This document shows positions 1-8,570 of a stretch of DNA of 64,000 bases, piece by piece. Within the stretch, counting starts at the first letter, position 1, and each line of letters starts with the position of its first letter. The DNA comes from Ruegeria lacuscaerulensis (GTDB lineage Bacteria; Pseudomonadota; Alphaproteobacteria; Rhodobacterales; Rhodobacteraceae): NCBI RefSeq assembly GCF_013034685.1, contig NZ_WQGO01000002.1, positions 310,001-374,000 of the forward strand, written 5' to 3'. The position numbers were made by a program, and so were the translations under genes. A model generated the notes under the pieces. That model was given only the letters and a program-made list of their open reading frames with translations. It searched no databases and had not been told where the DNA came from.

Positions 1-327
1 ATCATCACGCCTCTGGCGCCTGATCTGACGCGTATCGAAAATCGCACAAAGCTGGCGAATGTTTCGGACTGGGCGTTTCAGAAACAACAGTGGAAAAGCT
101 GGGGCTTCTGGAAGGATTTCGGCGGCGCAAAGTACCACGGTGATGATGCGGCTGGTGACGATGACCCAATGGCATCCGGAGATTTCACGACCGAGGATAT
201 CTATGCCTGCGAACAACAGCAGAAGTCTCTGAAAAGTCCATACCTTGAAATCGGTCCTGCCGGTGTTGGCGAAAGCCCGATCACGCAGCACCAGAAAGCC
301 GTGCTGGCCTTCATGCAAGACGACTGA
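1..327 (+). CDS. Rieske-type ring-hydroxylating oxygenase alpha subunit, C-terminal end (partial)
   Basis: The open frame enters from the left edge and gives 108 residues before TGA at 325-327. The tail has the pattern seen at the C-terminus of Rieske oxygenase alpha subunits: an acidic stretch, then a 'FTTEDIYACEQQQKSL' segment followed by a short Ser-Pro-Tyr-Leu motif and a terminal helix. The Rieske cluster and mononuclear iron ligands lie outside the window. A reductase of the matching type follows two genes later, which supports a two-component oxygenase. Substrate cannot be told from this fragment; quaternary-amine monooxygenases and aromatic dioxygenases are both possible. Confidence 0.7.
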   Translation: MITPLAPDLTRIENRTKLANVSDWAFQKQQWKSWGFWKDFGGAKYHGDDAAGDDDPMASGDFTTEDIYACEQQQKSLKSPYLEIGPAGVGESPITQHQKAVLAFMQDD

Positions 328-330
328 ACG

Positions 331-819
331 ATGTGGAAACGGATCATGAAATCCATCCAAGCCACCCTGATCGGCGTTGCAGTCGCTTCGGCTCTGGTGC
401 TAACAGCACAGTCGGAGGCCCCCGAGGACATGGCTGCGCGTATTTTGCAGGCCCAGGACGAACAGAGCCTGTTGGCCACATGGGACAACTGGCACCCTGA
501 GGCCACGCACCGGGTCGTACTTAAATACGGGCCGGGTCAGCAGGATGATTGTTTTTCATATCGGATCTCTGATAGCGCCGATGCGGAGGAAACCGACTTC
601 ACCAAGGCTTTGGAGGGGCACTCGGAAACCGCACGATCTGAACTTCAGATAACTGCGCGATCCGAGGAAGATACCCGCTACGTCACTGCCGTGAGCCAGG
701 TGGATTATGAATGGCAGGGATATGCTGGAAAGATGCGTCAGACAGATGAATTTGTCTTTGAAACCTACTTGGGTGGAACGGTGATCCGGTCTTTGACGAC
801 AACTTGCGACTACCGATGA
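331..819 (+). CDS. Small exported or membrane-anchored protein in the oxygenase operon
   Basis: 162 residues, starting 3 bases after the oxygenase stop and ending directly against the reductase gene, so it is translated within the same operon. Residues about 8-27 are hydrophobic (ATLIGVAVASALVLTAQ) and look like a signal peptide or anchor. The remaining 130 residues are polar with a Cys near the middle and a Cys-Asp-Tyr-Arg end. Size and position recall the NTF2-fold beta subunits of ring hydroxylases, but the exported N-terminus argues against that. No family recognised. An internal ATG at 346 is an alternative start. Confidence 0.6.
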   Translation: MWKRIMKSIQATLIGVAVASALVLTAQSEAPEDMAARILQAQDEQSLLATWDNWHPEATHRVVLKYGPGQQDDCFSYRISDSADAEETDFTKALEGHSETARSELQITARSEEDTRYVTAVSQVDYEWQGYAGKMRQTDEFVFETYLGGTVIRSLTTTCDYR

Positions 820-1890
820 TTGGATTTCCCGATGCAACGTGACTTTCATTCTCTGACTGTGTCAGAAATCCGCAAAGAGATTGGGGGGGCCGCTACCAGC
901 GTCACCTTTGATGTTCCATCTTCCGCGACCGATCTGTTTCAATGGACAGCCGGTCAGCATTTGACGGTCAGGTTTCAGCTGGACGAGCAAGAGCAAAGGC
1001 GAAGCTATACTATCTCGAACCCACCCGGGGTTGCGCTGCGCATTACCGTGAAACGTGTGAAAGATGGGATTGTCTCGAACCACGTGGGTGACACCCTGAA
1101 GGTTGGCGACGCCGTCGATGTCATGCCGCCATTCGGACATTTCAAGCTGCAGCCCGGGCCTTTGAAACGGCGCACGCATTATTTCTTCGGTGGAGGCAGC
1201 GGCATCACGCCTCTTTATGCGATGATCAATGCCGTTTTGGCCGATGAACCCCATTCGGTTGCGCATCTGGTCTTTGGCAACACGGAAGCAAGCGGCATTC
1301 TTTTCAAGGATGAACTGGATCAGATTCAAGCGCAATTCCCGCAGCGTTTTACTGTGCGCCATGTGTTGTCACGCCCTACTTTACTTAGTTGGCTCAGCCC
1401 CTGGCGTACGGGGCGGGTAGGTACTGATGCCATTTTGGCTGCAATTTCCGAAACACCTCCCGTCGCCCAAGATGCTCAGTACTGGATTTGCGGCCCCGGT
1501 CGCATGAACGCAGAAGTACGGGCGTCACTGCAAAATCTGGACGTTCCGGACAGCCGCATCCACTTTGAAAGCTTCGGCGGAGATAGTGAAAGCGACATGA
1601 GTGTACCCGGCATCGAGGCGACGGCTCGAATTGAGATGAACGGCAGGTCGAATGAGTTGCCGGTTGCTGCGGGCCAGACCATACTCGAAGCTGCGCGATC
1701 AGCAGGAATAAACCCGCCGTTCAGTTGCCAGTCCGGTGTTTGCGGGGCCTGCATCGCCCACCTGACCGAAGGCGCCGTCCATATGCGGAACCGGATCGCG
1801 CTTGACGACGGTGACATTGCAAAGGGGCTGATTCTGACTTGCCAAAGCGTGGCAACGCAAAAAAACATTGCTTTGCGGTTTGAGAACTAA
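820..1890 (+). CDS. Oxygenase reductase: FAD/NAD(P) domain plus C-terminal 2Fe-2S ferredoxin
   Basis: About 352-356 residues. The N-terminal part has the flavin-binding RRSYTIS motif of the ferredoxin-NADP reductase family (RxYS), the middle has the nucleotide-binding FFGGGSGITPL loop and a CGPGRMN motif, and the C-terminal 85 residues have the plant-type 2Fe-2S pattern CQSGVCGAC with the fourth Cys in LTCQS. This is the PaaE/CntB-type order. It would pass electrons from NAD(P)H to the Rieske oxygenase encoded upstream. The frame opens with TTG at 820 right after the upstream TGA; ATG at 832 (MQRDF) is an equally good start. Confidence 0.9.
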   Translation: MDFPMQRDFHSLTVSEIRKEIGGAATSVTFDVPSSATDLFQWTAGQHLTVRFQLDEQEQRRSYTISNPPGVALRITVKRVKDGIVSNHVGDTLKVGDAVDVMPPFGHFKLQPGPLKRRTHYFFGGGSGITPLYAMINAVLADEPHSVAHLVFGNTEASGILFKDELDQIQAQFPQRFTVRHVLSRPTLLSWLSPWRTGRVGTDAILAAISETPPVAQDAQYWICGPGRMNAEVRASLQNLDVPDSRIHFESFGGDSESDMSVPGIEATARIEMNGRSNELPVAAGQTILEAARSAGINPPFSCQSGVCGACIAHLTEGAVHMRNRIALDDGDIAKGLILTCQSVATQKNIALRFEN

Positions 1891-2672
1891 ATTCAGAATT
1901 TGCGCTACGAAAAGGGCTTAGCTTTTGACACACCGAGTCCGCATGTCGGAAATGGTATTTGCAACAGATTCGAGGTAAACGGCTCTGTCACAAACTCTGT
2001 AGTCTGCCCGCTGATCTGTTCGAAGATCCGGCGAGTAAACTCCCAGAACAGTGGTCGCCAGGTGTTAGCCGGCTCGTCCAAGGACGTGCCTCATCCAAAG
2101 GATATGATCTTGCTCTGAGTCTATTTCTAACTGCGATACGGCGCGTCGTAGCGCGATCAGGAAAAGATCATGCCCAAGCGAGGGGTATAGGTGGATCGCG
2201 CGACCTAGAACAGTTGGATCATCATATTCGCACCTCCGGTCGCGGAACGGGCCCGCTGTCAAAAGTGGGTCTGAGTTCGCTCATGGCGTATAGACGAGAC
2301 AAAAATCCTTATTTGTGAAAAATGGATGTTTCTCTATCGAGCGGTCAGCAAAGCAAGAGAAAACCTCGATTTCATTCTGTCTGAGCGAAGGAACCGTCCC
2401 GCGTCAGTCAGGCTCTCCGGCATAGTCCTGTATTCCAGCATCTCTGGAACTTAATGCTCATTAATAAATCTTTTTGCGCACTACTTTCTACTGGTGATTT
2501 CTGTGAACAAAGTCGATGTCACTACACCGTCGGGTCATAAGCCCTGCCCTGCCAGTAGTTTGATCAATTCAAATGAAGCACACATTGACACCACACTCAA
2601 GAATCCTTCCCTGCCCCACCCAAGACAAACCCGACACCCTAGACATCGCTTCAAACGAGCGTTGAAACGCGG
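1891..2672. other. Gene-free stretch between reductase and parB
   Basis: About 780 bases with only short unsupported open frames on both strands. No family could be recognised in any frame. It separates the oxygenase operon from the replication module and may be an eroded region. Confidence 0.5.
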
Positions 2673-2687
2673 GTTTCGCAGCGAAAC
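2673..2687. repeat. parS: parS-like palindrome, copy 1
   Basis: GTTTCGCAGCGAAAC, two 7-base arms around one base. It lies against the 3' end of parB, sharing the last base of its stop codon. Same 15-mer (middle base varies) occurs at 3679, 5251 and 6804 and was not noticed elsewhere in the window. Confidence 0.65.
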
Positions 2688-3754
2688 TAACCGATGTGAT
2701 CTGCAAGCTGACGCAGCAGCACTTCAACGGCCTCACGATCCAGGCTTCGCCCTTCTACCCGGATACGCACCTCGCCCGGTGCGACCTCGGCGCTTAACGA
2801 ACCTCCATTTGCCAAGGCCACAGGATCAATGCGTTCGACCTGTTGCGGACGTCCCCCTCGGGACTTGATGACAGGCTGCACGGGCGCGTCCTTTGCCGCC
2901 TGCTCCAGAAGCTTCCATTCCGATCGGGCATCCAGTACCTCGGCCCCGTCTAGCGCCTCACGGAATCGCGCCTGAGCACCGTTGCGCAATCCTGCCGCCA
3001 ATTGGAGGCCCGCTTTCTCCGTCAACTCCGTCGGAAACTGAAGCAGGTCGCCCAGGGCCTCATGCACTACCGCAAAGCTGCGAACCTTAGATCTCTTGGC
3101 TTTGGACGCAGTCGAGAACAAGGCATTGACCGCGTCTTCAACCGAGTCGAACACACCTTGCCCTGCAGCCAACACCGCAATACGCCCCCGCTCATAGTGG
3201 CTTAGGTTCGAGCGCAACTCATTTTCTTCCACCATCGAGACATAAGCACCCTGCCCCGCTCCGGCATCGCGGATGAATGCAGGGATCTCTGCAAAATTCG
3301 AATCCGTCGCAGCCAAACGCCGAAACGCTTCAAACCGCCGATACCCCGAGATCAACCCGTACCCGTCCTCAAGCCCGGTGACTTCGATCGGTGTGCGAAG
3401 ACCATGCGCGCGGATGGACTCGATCAACTCCGCCATTTCCTCTTCGTTGATGTCCAGTCGATCGCGCCGAATGTAGTCGGGCTCGACCTCATCCAGAGCA
3501 ACCTTATGTGCAACCAACCCGTCACTTTGCGCCAAGCGCCAACGCTCGGCATCGCCCTGATCCTGAGCCAAGGCAGCGCGATCCGTGACAGCGGCCATGC
3601 CCGAGAGGGCTGCGGCCTCGGCCGCAACCTGTGCAATTGGGGGCGTCAGTGAGTTGGTCTCAAACGGATTGGATTGCGGTTTCGCGGCGAAACCTTCCTC
3701 CATCTCCTGCAACGCGGTGGCGTCCGGTGCGGTCAATCTTCTGCGCTTAGCCAT
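2687..3754 (-). CDS. parB: ParB/RepB-type centromere-binding partition protein
   Basis: 355 residues. The N-terminal third is charged; residues about 90-180 form the ParB/Srx-like nuclease-fold domain, with IRRDRLDINEEEMAELIESI, then an LISGYRRFEAFRRL motif equivalent to the GERR/GYRR box, and a VSMVEENELRSNLSHYERG stretch. A helix-turn-helix region follows. It binds parS and works with ParA to segregate the replicon. The start ATG overlaps the end of parA by 8 bases, so the two are translationally coupled. A parS-like palindrome lies within its own coding sequence (3679-3693) and another at its stop codon. Confidence 0.93.
   Translation of the reverse strand: MAKRRRLTAPDATALQEMEEGFAAKPQSNPFETNSLTPPIAQVAAEAAALSGMAAVTDRAALAQDQGDAERWRLAQSDGLVAHKVALDEVEPDYIRRDRLDINEEEMAELIESIRAHGLRTPIEVTGLEDGYGLISGYRRFEAFRRLAATDSNFAEIPAFIRDAGAGQGAYVSMVEENELRSNLSHYERGRIAVLAAGQGVFDSVEDAVNALFSTASKAKRSKVRSFAVVHEALGDLLQFPTELTEKAGLQLAAGLRNGAQARFREALDGAEVLDARSEWKLLEQAAKDAPVQPVIKSRGGRPQQVERIDPVALANGGSLSAEVAPGEVRIRVEGRSLDREAVEVLLRQLADHIG
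3679..3693. repeat. parS: parS-like palindrome, copy 2 (inside parB)
   Basis: GTTTCGCGGCGAAAC embedded in the parB coding sequence, encoding the GFAAKP stretch near the N-terminus of ParB. Flanking G and C extend the symmetry to 17 bases. Confidence 0.65.
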
Positions 3755-5132
3755 CTGCCTGCTCCTCCATCTGAGCGTCCCGCCACCAGCATCCGATCAA
3801 AAGCTCTTTGAACTCGGCATAGGTTCTGTCGAATGTCTCGCGTCCGCGGACATATGTTTCTCGGTTGAATTCACGGTAATCCGCTTCGTAGATTCCATTC
3901 ACTTGCTCGCCGGCCTGTCCGACCAGAGCGGTATAATCCTGGCGATAAGCGTTCATGAAATCGCCGAAATAGGCCTGAATCACATTGGCCATATCGGTCT
4001 GTTGGCTCGCATCAAACCGCGTAATGATCGCGCGGACCACGTCCCATTCGAACTTCATCTCAGGCAATCCAGCAGCGCGGTGGGCTGTGTTTTCGCCATC
4101 TTCGATACTGGCGAATGTCGAATACAGCATGTCAAAGAACCGGCCGGTTGAATCAAACTCCAGAAAAGACGCCCCAAGCGGCACCAGCAAGATATCGGCC
4201 GCGGCCAGCGCATTGATGGTCAGGTAGCCAAGGGCAGGGGGTGTGTCCAGAAAGATGACGTCATACGCATCCAGAACACCGTCATCGTTCAAAAAGTTGG
4301 TCAATCCATCCCACAGAGGCCAACTGCGCAATCCCATACGCCAGACGGGAATCTGAAATTCGGCCCAGTAAAGGTTCAACTGCGCACCGATCAGGTCAAT
4401 ATTGGGCCAATGCGTTTTCTGGATGACGTCATGCGGCTGAGTGGTCAGCGCCTCTCGCAACGTTTCATCCAGCTGAATTTCCGGCTGCTCTGCTGCGGCA
4501 CGAACCTGGTTTTCCTGCTGAACAGCACGCGCATAGTCCTTGGCGATCAGCGGAAACACGGTTTGCCATTCATCTGCAACATTGCCGCCCAAAATCGAAG
4601 TCATCGAACCTTGGCTATCCAAGTCGATCACCAGGACTTTGTAGCCGTCCAACGCGGCTGACATGGCCAGATGCGCGGCGGTGCTGGTTTTACCAACACC
4701 ACCCTTGAAGTTCGCCACCGAAACCACCTTGGCGGGCAGACCTTCGGGACGATAGGGTAGGTATTCTTTCGTGCTGACCCCTTCGCTGGCAAAGAACTTG
4801 CGTAGGGCCAGCACTTCTTCCAACGTGAACCACTTGGACCCGCCCTCTCCCTCGCCCTGAGGAAGTTCTGGATTGGCCTTGAGCACACGCCGGAGATGGG
4901 CGGGAGCGACCGGGATAAGGTATTTGGTGATTTCCCATGTGGAAAACCGTCGCAAGCGTTTTTCACCATCGGGCGCGTATCCACGACGGGCAAGATCATC
5001 ACGACCTTTGGCGCAAAAAGCGGCAGCTTTCGCGAATCGCTGAGTCCCAATAGGATCCGGTAATCGGACAGCCGCAGCCTCTGGATCAAGATTCAGATAG
5101 GGGGGCAGGCTAGGTTGTGCAGGTTTGTTCAC
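3747..5132 (-). CDS. parA: ParA-type partition ATPase with N-terminal DNA-binding domain
   Basis: 461 residues. The first ~130 residues carry a winged-helix or HTH-like extension (FSTWEITKYL, then WFTLEEVLALRKFF), as in plasmid ParA/RepA proteins that also repress their own operon. The ATPase begins with the deviant Walker A motif VANFKGGVGKTSTAAHL at about residue 140, has VLVIDLDSQGSMTSILGG (Walker A') and VIFLDTPPALGYLTINAL (Walker B). It moves the replicon on the nucleoid together with ParB. Divergent from rep across the origin region. The ATG at 5132 fits the family N-terminus. Confidence 0.94.
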   Translation of the reverse strand: MNKPAQPSLPPYLNLDPEAAAVRLPDPIGTQRFAKAAAFCAKGRDDLARRGYAPDGEKRLRRFSTWEITKYLIPVAPAHLRRVLKANPELPQGEGEGGSKWFTLEEVLALRKFFASEGVSTKEYLPYRPEGLPAKVVSVANFKGGVGKTSTAAHLAMSAALDGYKVLVIDLDSQGSMTSILGGNVADEWQTVFPLIAKDYARAVQQENQVRAAAEQPEIQLDETLREALTTQPHDVIQKTHWPNIDLIGAQLNLYWAEFQIPVWRMGLRSWPLWDGLTNFLNDDGVLDAYDVIFLDTPPALGYLTINALAAADILLVPLGASFLEFDSTGRFFDMLYSTFASIEDGENTAHRAAGLPEMKFEWDVVRAIITRFDASQQTDMANVIQAYFGDFMNAYRQDYTALVGQAGEQVNGIYEADYREFNRETYVRGRETFDRTYAEFKELLIGCWWRDAQMEEQADG

Positions 5133-5250
5133 TGTCGGTGCCTCAGAAAATGTTCGCCTTATCAGCGTATATTCATCAATCTAACGTACATTCTGTTCTT
5201 GGGCTATCCTTGTTTGAAAATTATTCGGGTTTTAGGCGGTTGTGGAATCA

Positions 5251-5265
5251 GTTTCGCTGCGAAAC
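5251..5265. repeat. parS: parS-like palindrome, copy 3 (upstream of parA)
   Basis: GTTTCGCTGCGAAAC in the parA-rep intergenic region, about 120 bases upstream of the parA start and next to the AT-rich part of the origin. Confidence 0.7.
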
Positions 5266-5280
5266 CTGTAGGATTCGAGG

Positions 5281-5357
5281 AAAAAGCAGCGACAAATAGT
5301 TTTGATTCTTTAGGGTATTTAGAAACTTTGCAGCTGTAATATTACTTATTATCAACA
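5281..5357. other. oriV: AT-rich segment and DnaA-box-like site of the origin
   Basis: From 5281 to 5350 the sequence is markedly A+T-rich compared with its surroundings. It ends in TTATCAACA (5349-5357), one mismatch from the DnaA box TTATNCACA. The first iteron begins 16 bases further on. The order AT-rich unwinding region, DnaA box, iterons, initiator gene is the usual iteron-origin arrangement. Confidence 0.55.
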
Positions 5358-5372
5358 TGGTAGATGCAACTT

Positions 5373-5476
5373 GGTACCCGAATTCAGGCTGTTGGGTACC
5401 TGTATACGGGATCAATGGAACCCAAATGCGGGATGAAAGGTTGCCGTTCTCGGGAACAAGAGCGCCGATTCTCGGG
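5373..5476 (+). repeat. oriV: Five iterons with exact 22-bp spacing (replication origin)
   Basis: Five imperfect direct repeats of 16 bases start at 5373, 5395, 5417, 5439 and 5461, each exactly 22 bases after the last: GGTACCCGAATTCAGG, GGTACCTGTATACGGG, GGAACCCAAATGCGGG, GGTTGCCGTTCTCGGG, AGCGCCGATTCTCGGG. Regular spacing of two helical turns is the hallmark of iterons bound by Rep_3-family initiators. Copies four and five have drifted in their left half but keep TTCTCGGG on the right. The initiator gene starts 235 bases downstream. Confidence 0.8.
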
Positions 5477-5602
5477 ACGTCACAAATGGCTGAAAAAGGA
5501 GTCTATTATTGCCGTTTAGCCCCTAGTTTCAGCGTCACGTGATGATCGCTGTTGTCCTATTCCTTAGATCAACTCTGAAAGACACGCCGTTCAACCTAGT
5601 AA

Positions 5603-5645
5603 GGTACCTGTCTACAGGACGTATCTCATCCTGTATTTGGGCACC
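5603..5645. promoter_or_regulatory. Inverted iteron pair upstream of rep (autoregulatory operator)
   Basis: An iteron-like 16-mer GGTACCTGTCTACAGG on the plus strand (5603-5618) faces another on the minus strand (5630-5645, reading GGTGCCCAAATACAGG), with 11 bases between. In Rep_3 plasmids an inverted pair of iteron-like half sites in front of rep is where Rep dimers repress rep transcription. A further GGTACC core lies at 5665-5670. The rep start codon is about 66 bases downstream. Confidence 0.65.
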
Positions 5646-5711
5646 CAATAAGAATTGAAATCAAGGTACCTTTCGTGACAGAATAACGCAAACGAGCAGT
5701 CAGGCAGGAAA

Positions 5712-6983
5712 ATGCCAGAGACACAGGTCAATATGGATACTCTCACGGGCGCGCTGCGGCGTGAGACCGTGAAAAAGAACGTTGCCGCTATTCATATCAG
5801 CGGCAAGCTCACATTGTTGCAGCGTAAACTGTCAAATGTATTGCTGCTAAATGCCTACGACACTTTGACATCAGCTGCGACCCACACGATTGATGCGCGG
5901 ACGCTGGCCATGATGGTCGGATATAATTCCAACGATTTTGACACACTCAGATCCAGCTTGCGCGCCCTTGCCGAGACGGTGGCCGAATGGGACATGCTGG
6001 ATGAAGAAGGGCGGCAGGAATGGGGTGTTTCGTCGCTTTTGAGTTTTGCCAAACTCAAGAATGGTATCTGCGAATACGCTTACTCTCCGGCGTTGGCGCA
6101 AAAGCTGTTCGATCCGAAGATCTATGCACTGATCAATGTACATATCCAACGTAATTTCAGCTCAGGCCATGGCTTGGCCTTATATGAAAATTGCTACCGT
6201 TTTGTACGCACCGGGTCGACGGGATGGTGGGCGCTGGATGTATTTCGCAAACTGATGGGCGTGGATGGCAGCGACTATTACGGCAGCTTCAAGCATTTGA
6301 ACGCCAAGATCATAAAGCCAGCAGTGGCTGAGGTGAACAAAAGCTCGGACATCGTGATTGAACCAGAGTTTCGCAAAAAGGGCAGGGCGGTCACGGATAT
6401 TCGGTTTCTGATCCGGGAAAATCCGCAGATGGCCATGTTCCAAATTGATGACGGCGATGGGGTCCGTAATCTTCCGGTTTACAAAAAACTGCGTAAACAG
6501 GGGGTCGCGGATCGGTTGGCCCGACAATGGATCGCCGAACATGGTGAGGACTATGTTCAGCAAAAACTGGATTACATGAATGAACGGCAACAGGGCGTAA
6601 AGTCGACGATAGGGTATCTGTCTGCGGCTTTGCGCGATGACTACAAAGTTCCGGATAAGCCCGTACCTTCCGATCCCAGCCCCGAGATTTTGGAGGCCGC
6701 TCGGAAGCGAAAGGCTGATCAGGCACAAGAAGATCAGGCATATGAAAGTCGCGCGGCCGAGCGCACGGAACGGGCGCGGAAACTGTCGGTGGTTGAAGAT
6801 TTGGTTTCGCGGCGAAACCCCACGCAACGCGACGCAGATAAAAGGCTCTTTCTATCGGGCTTGTCAGATGATCTGGATCGCGAGCATTTTCGCGCGCATG
6901 GATGGCGATCCGGATTGAACGCGACTGCTATCTTTGCGTTCTGGGATGAATTGGAACCCGGAGCGTTTGAGGAACAGGTTTAA
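5712..6983 (+). CDS. rep: Plasmid replication initiator, Rep_3 superfamily
   Basis: 423 residues. The N-terminal half has the paired winged-helix architecture of Rep_3 initiators: a GKLTLLQRKLSNVLLLNAYD segment at about 30-50, a second HTH around VFRKLMGV with the GSDYYGSFKHLNAKIIKPA recognition-helix stretch, and IRFLIRENPQ strands. The C-terminal third is a charged helical tail. It should bind the iterons upstream and recruit host replication proteins. The start ATG at 5712 follows an AGGAAA ribosome-binding site. A parS-like palindrome lies in its 3' part. In the roseobacter scheme this would be a RepA- or RepB-type replicase rather than RepABC. Confidence 0.88.
   Translation: MPETQVNMDTLTGALRRETVKKNVAAIHISGKLTLLQRKLSNVLLLNAYDTLTSAATHTIDARTLAMMVGYNSNDFDTLRSSLRALAETVAEWDMLDEEGRQEWGVSSLLSFAKLKNGICEYAYSPALAQKLFDPKIYALINVHIQRNFSSGHGLALYENCYRFVRTGSTGWWALDVFRKLMGVDGSDYYGSFKHLNAKIIKPAVAEVNKSSDIVIEPEFRKKGRAVTDIRFLIRENPQMAMFQIDDGDGVRNLPVYKKLRKQGVADRLARQWIAEHGEDYVQQKLDYMNERQQGVKSTIGYLSAALRDDYKVPDKPVPSDPSPEILEAARKRKADQAQEDQAYESRAAERTERARKLSVVEDLVSRRNPTQRDADKRLFLSGLSDDLDREHFRAHGWRSGLNATAIFAFWDELEPGAFEEQV
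6804..6818. repeat. parS: parS-like palindrome, copy 4 (inside rep)
   Basis: GTTTCGCGGCGAAAC within the rep coding sequence (encoding VSRRNP), identical to copy 2 including the flanking G and C. It places a putative centromere site on the far side of the origin from parB. Confidence 0.65.
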
Positions 6984-7091
6984 GGCTCGGGGTCAGTGAT
7001 TGCGATGAAGCGGCTCTGTGCGTAGGTTTTGGTGAACGAAAGAACTGGTCGCTGTGGCCTTCTAAATCTGCAAAAGAAAGGCTTGGTTGTT

Positions 7092-8183
7092 GTGTCAGAA
7101 ATCACCATCACAAAGCTGAAGATCTGCCCTGTATTGGTTCCATTGCGACGCCCTGTCGTTGTGATGACCGGGCAGGTTACGATGGCCCCTTTGGTGCTGA
7201 TTGATCTCGAACGAAGTGATGGGTCCGTTGGCCGCAGTTACCTGTTCACGTATTCTCCGATTGCCTTAAAAGCCACGGCGGCTCTATTGCGCGATCTGGC
7301 GCCGGTAGTGGAAGGAACTCCTGCGGAACCGCGTGGACTGCACACGCGCCTCTTGGGGCAGTTCAAACTGCTGGGGACCGAGGGGGTTACACTGATGGCC
7401 ATAGCCGGGATAGACATGGCAGCGTGGGACGCTGTTGGGCAGTCTATTGGCAGACCGTTGTATCAGGTTCTGGGCGGCGCTGCGAAAGCTCTTTCCGCTT
7501 ACAACTCGAATGGAATGGGCTTGATTGGACCCGGTAGGGTTGCGGGCGAGGCCCGGGACTTGTTGGCAGAGGGCGGATTCTCAGCCTTGAAAGTTCGGCT
7601 GGGTTATCCCGACGTAGACACTGATCTGGCTGTGTTGGACGAGGTGCGGACCGCGGTCGGCGAGGCGACGACAATTGTGACTGACTATAACCAGGGGCTG
7701 TCAGTAGCTGAGGCAAAACAGCGGCTAACCGTCTTGGCCGGGAAGAAGTTGGGATGGATAGAAGAGCCGATTGCGTTCGACAATTATGATGGGCTGGCCG
7801 AACTGCGCGCAGTTTCTACCATTCCTATTCAAGGGGGTGAGAACCATTGGGGGCCGGGTGACATGGCGCGAGCGACAAGCGCGGGGGCGCTTGATTTGGT
7901 CATGATAGACGCCATGAAAATCGGTGGGGTAACAGGTTGGCTCGAGGCCTCAAGCCTTGCACGCGCCGCAGGATGGCCGGTGTCGTCGCATCTTTTCCCT
8001 GAGGTTAGCACGCATCTGATGTGTGCGGATCCGGGCGCGCATTGGTTGGAGTGGGTCGATTGGGCGAATCCAATCCTCAAGGACCCATACGAAGTGGTCA
8101 ACGGCAAAGTAACCCCGCCCGATCGCCCGGGAATGGGTTTGGAATGGGACGAGGGTAAAGTGGCACAATACGCCATAGGTTAA
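7092..8183 (+). CDS. Enolase-superfamily (mandelate racemase-type) enzyme
   Basis: 363 residues from the GTG at 7092, chosen because AAAGAAAGG lies just upstream and the family N-terminus (MSEITITKLKI) begins here; the frame is open back to 7029. Motifs of the mandelate racemase subgroup: ALKVRLG (catalytic Lys with Arg at the second position), VTDYNQG, WIEEP and GGENHWG for the three metal ligands, MIDAMKIGG for the Asp and VSSHLFPE for the His of the Asp-His dyad, and a late Glu in HWLEWVD. It should abstract the alpha-proton of a hydroxy acid. No operon partners, so racemase and sugar-acid dehydratase activity cannot be separated. Confidence 0.85.
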   Translation: MSEITITKLKICPVLVPLRRPVVVMTGQVTMAPLVLIDLERSDGSVGRSYLFTYSPIALKATAALLRDLAPVVEGTPAEPRGLHTRLLGQFKLLGTEGVTLMAIAGIDMAAWDAVGQSIGRPLYQVLGGAAKALSAYNSNGMGLIGPGRVAGEARDLLAEGGFSALKVRLGYPDVDTDLAVLDEVRTAVGEATTIVTDYNQGLSVAEAKQRLTVLAGKKLGWIEEPIAFDNYDGLAELRAVSTIPIQGGENHWGPGDMARATSAGALDLVMIDAMKIGGVTGWLEASSLARAAGWPVSSHLFPEVSTHLMCADPGAHWLEWVDWANPILKDPYEVVNGKVTPPDRPGMGLEWDEGKVAQYAIG

Positions 8184-8570
8184 CGTCGACCCAAGCCTAG
8201 ATTTGGCAATCTGCGCGGAACGGACTTTTGATTTGCGTTCGAAGTTAGGTGGCCGCTACTTGGAACCCGTCGATGTAATACCGACATTCTTTCGTCTGTG
8301 CCTTGAACTTTAAGGCGCTTTCGATGTTGAAAAATCCTACGCTTCAACGATGCCGGTGCTAAGCAATCAGGTGCTACGATTGTCCAGTTTTTCTGGGTTG
8401 GCGGTGAAGTGGTCATTTTGTGTTTATTTTGCGCACATAAGGGCAATGCCGCCTTGAAAACGGCCTTTGCATTCAGCTTGTTCGAAAGATGTACTTCAAG
8501 GTCACCGGTGAAAAGTGTGAAACACAATCCTGCGAGAAGGTCCTTTCCAATCCGATTGGGACACTTCAGC
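8184..8570. other. Gene-free stretch
   Basis: Nearly 390 bases between the racemase-like gene and the LysR gene, whose 3' ends converge on it. Short open frames exist on both strands but none shows a recognisable family or a good ribosome-binding site. No clear hairpin terminator seen. Confidence 0.45.

Noticed and set aside
1891..2672. Possible gene remnant between reductase and parB
   Set aside because: Frames at 1959-2318 (plus) and 2065-2262 (minus) were read but neither shows motifs or a ribosome-binding site.
5357..5542. Short open frame in the rep upstream region
   Set aside because: It runs exactly through the five iterons, so its repeated peptide pattern is a by-product of the origin repeats.
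2687..6983. A repABC operon
   Set aside because: parA and parB are present but the replicase is a separate, divergent Rep_3-type gene and no repC follows parB.
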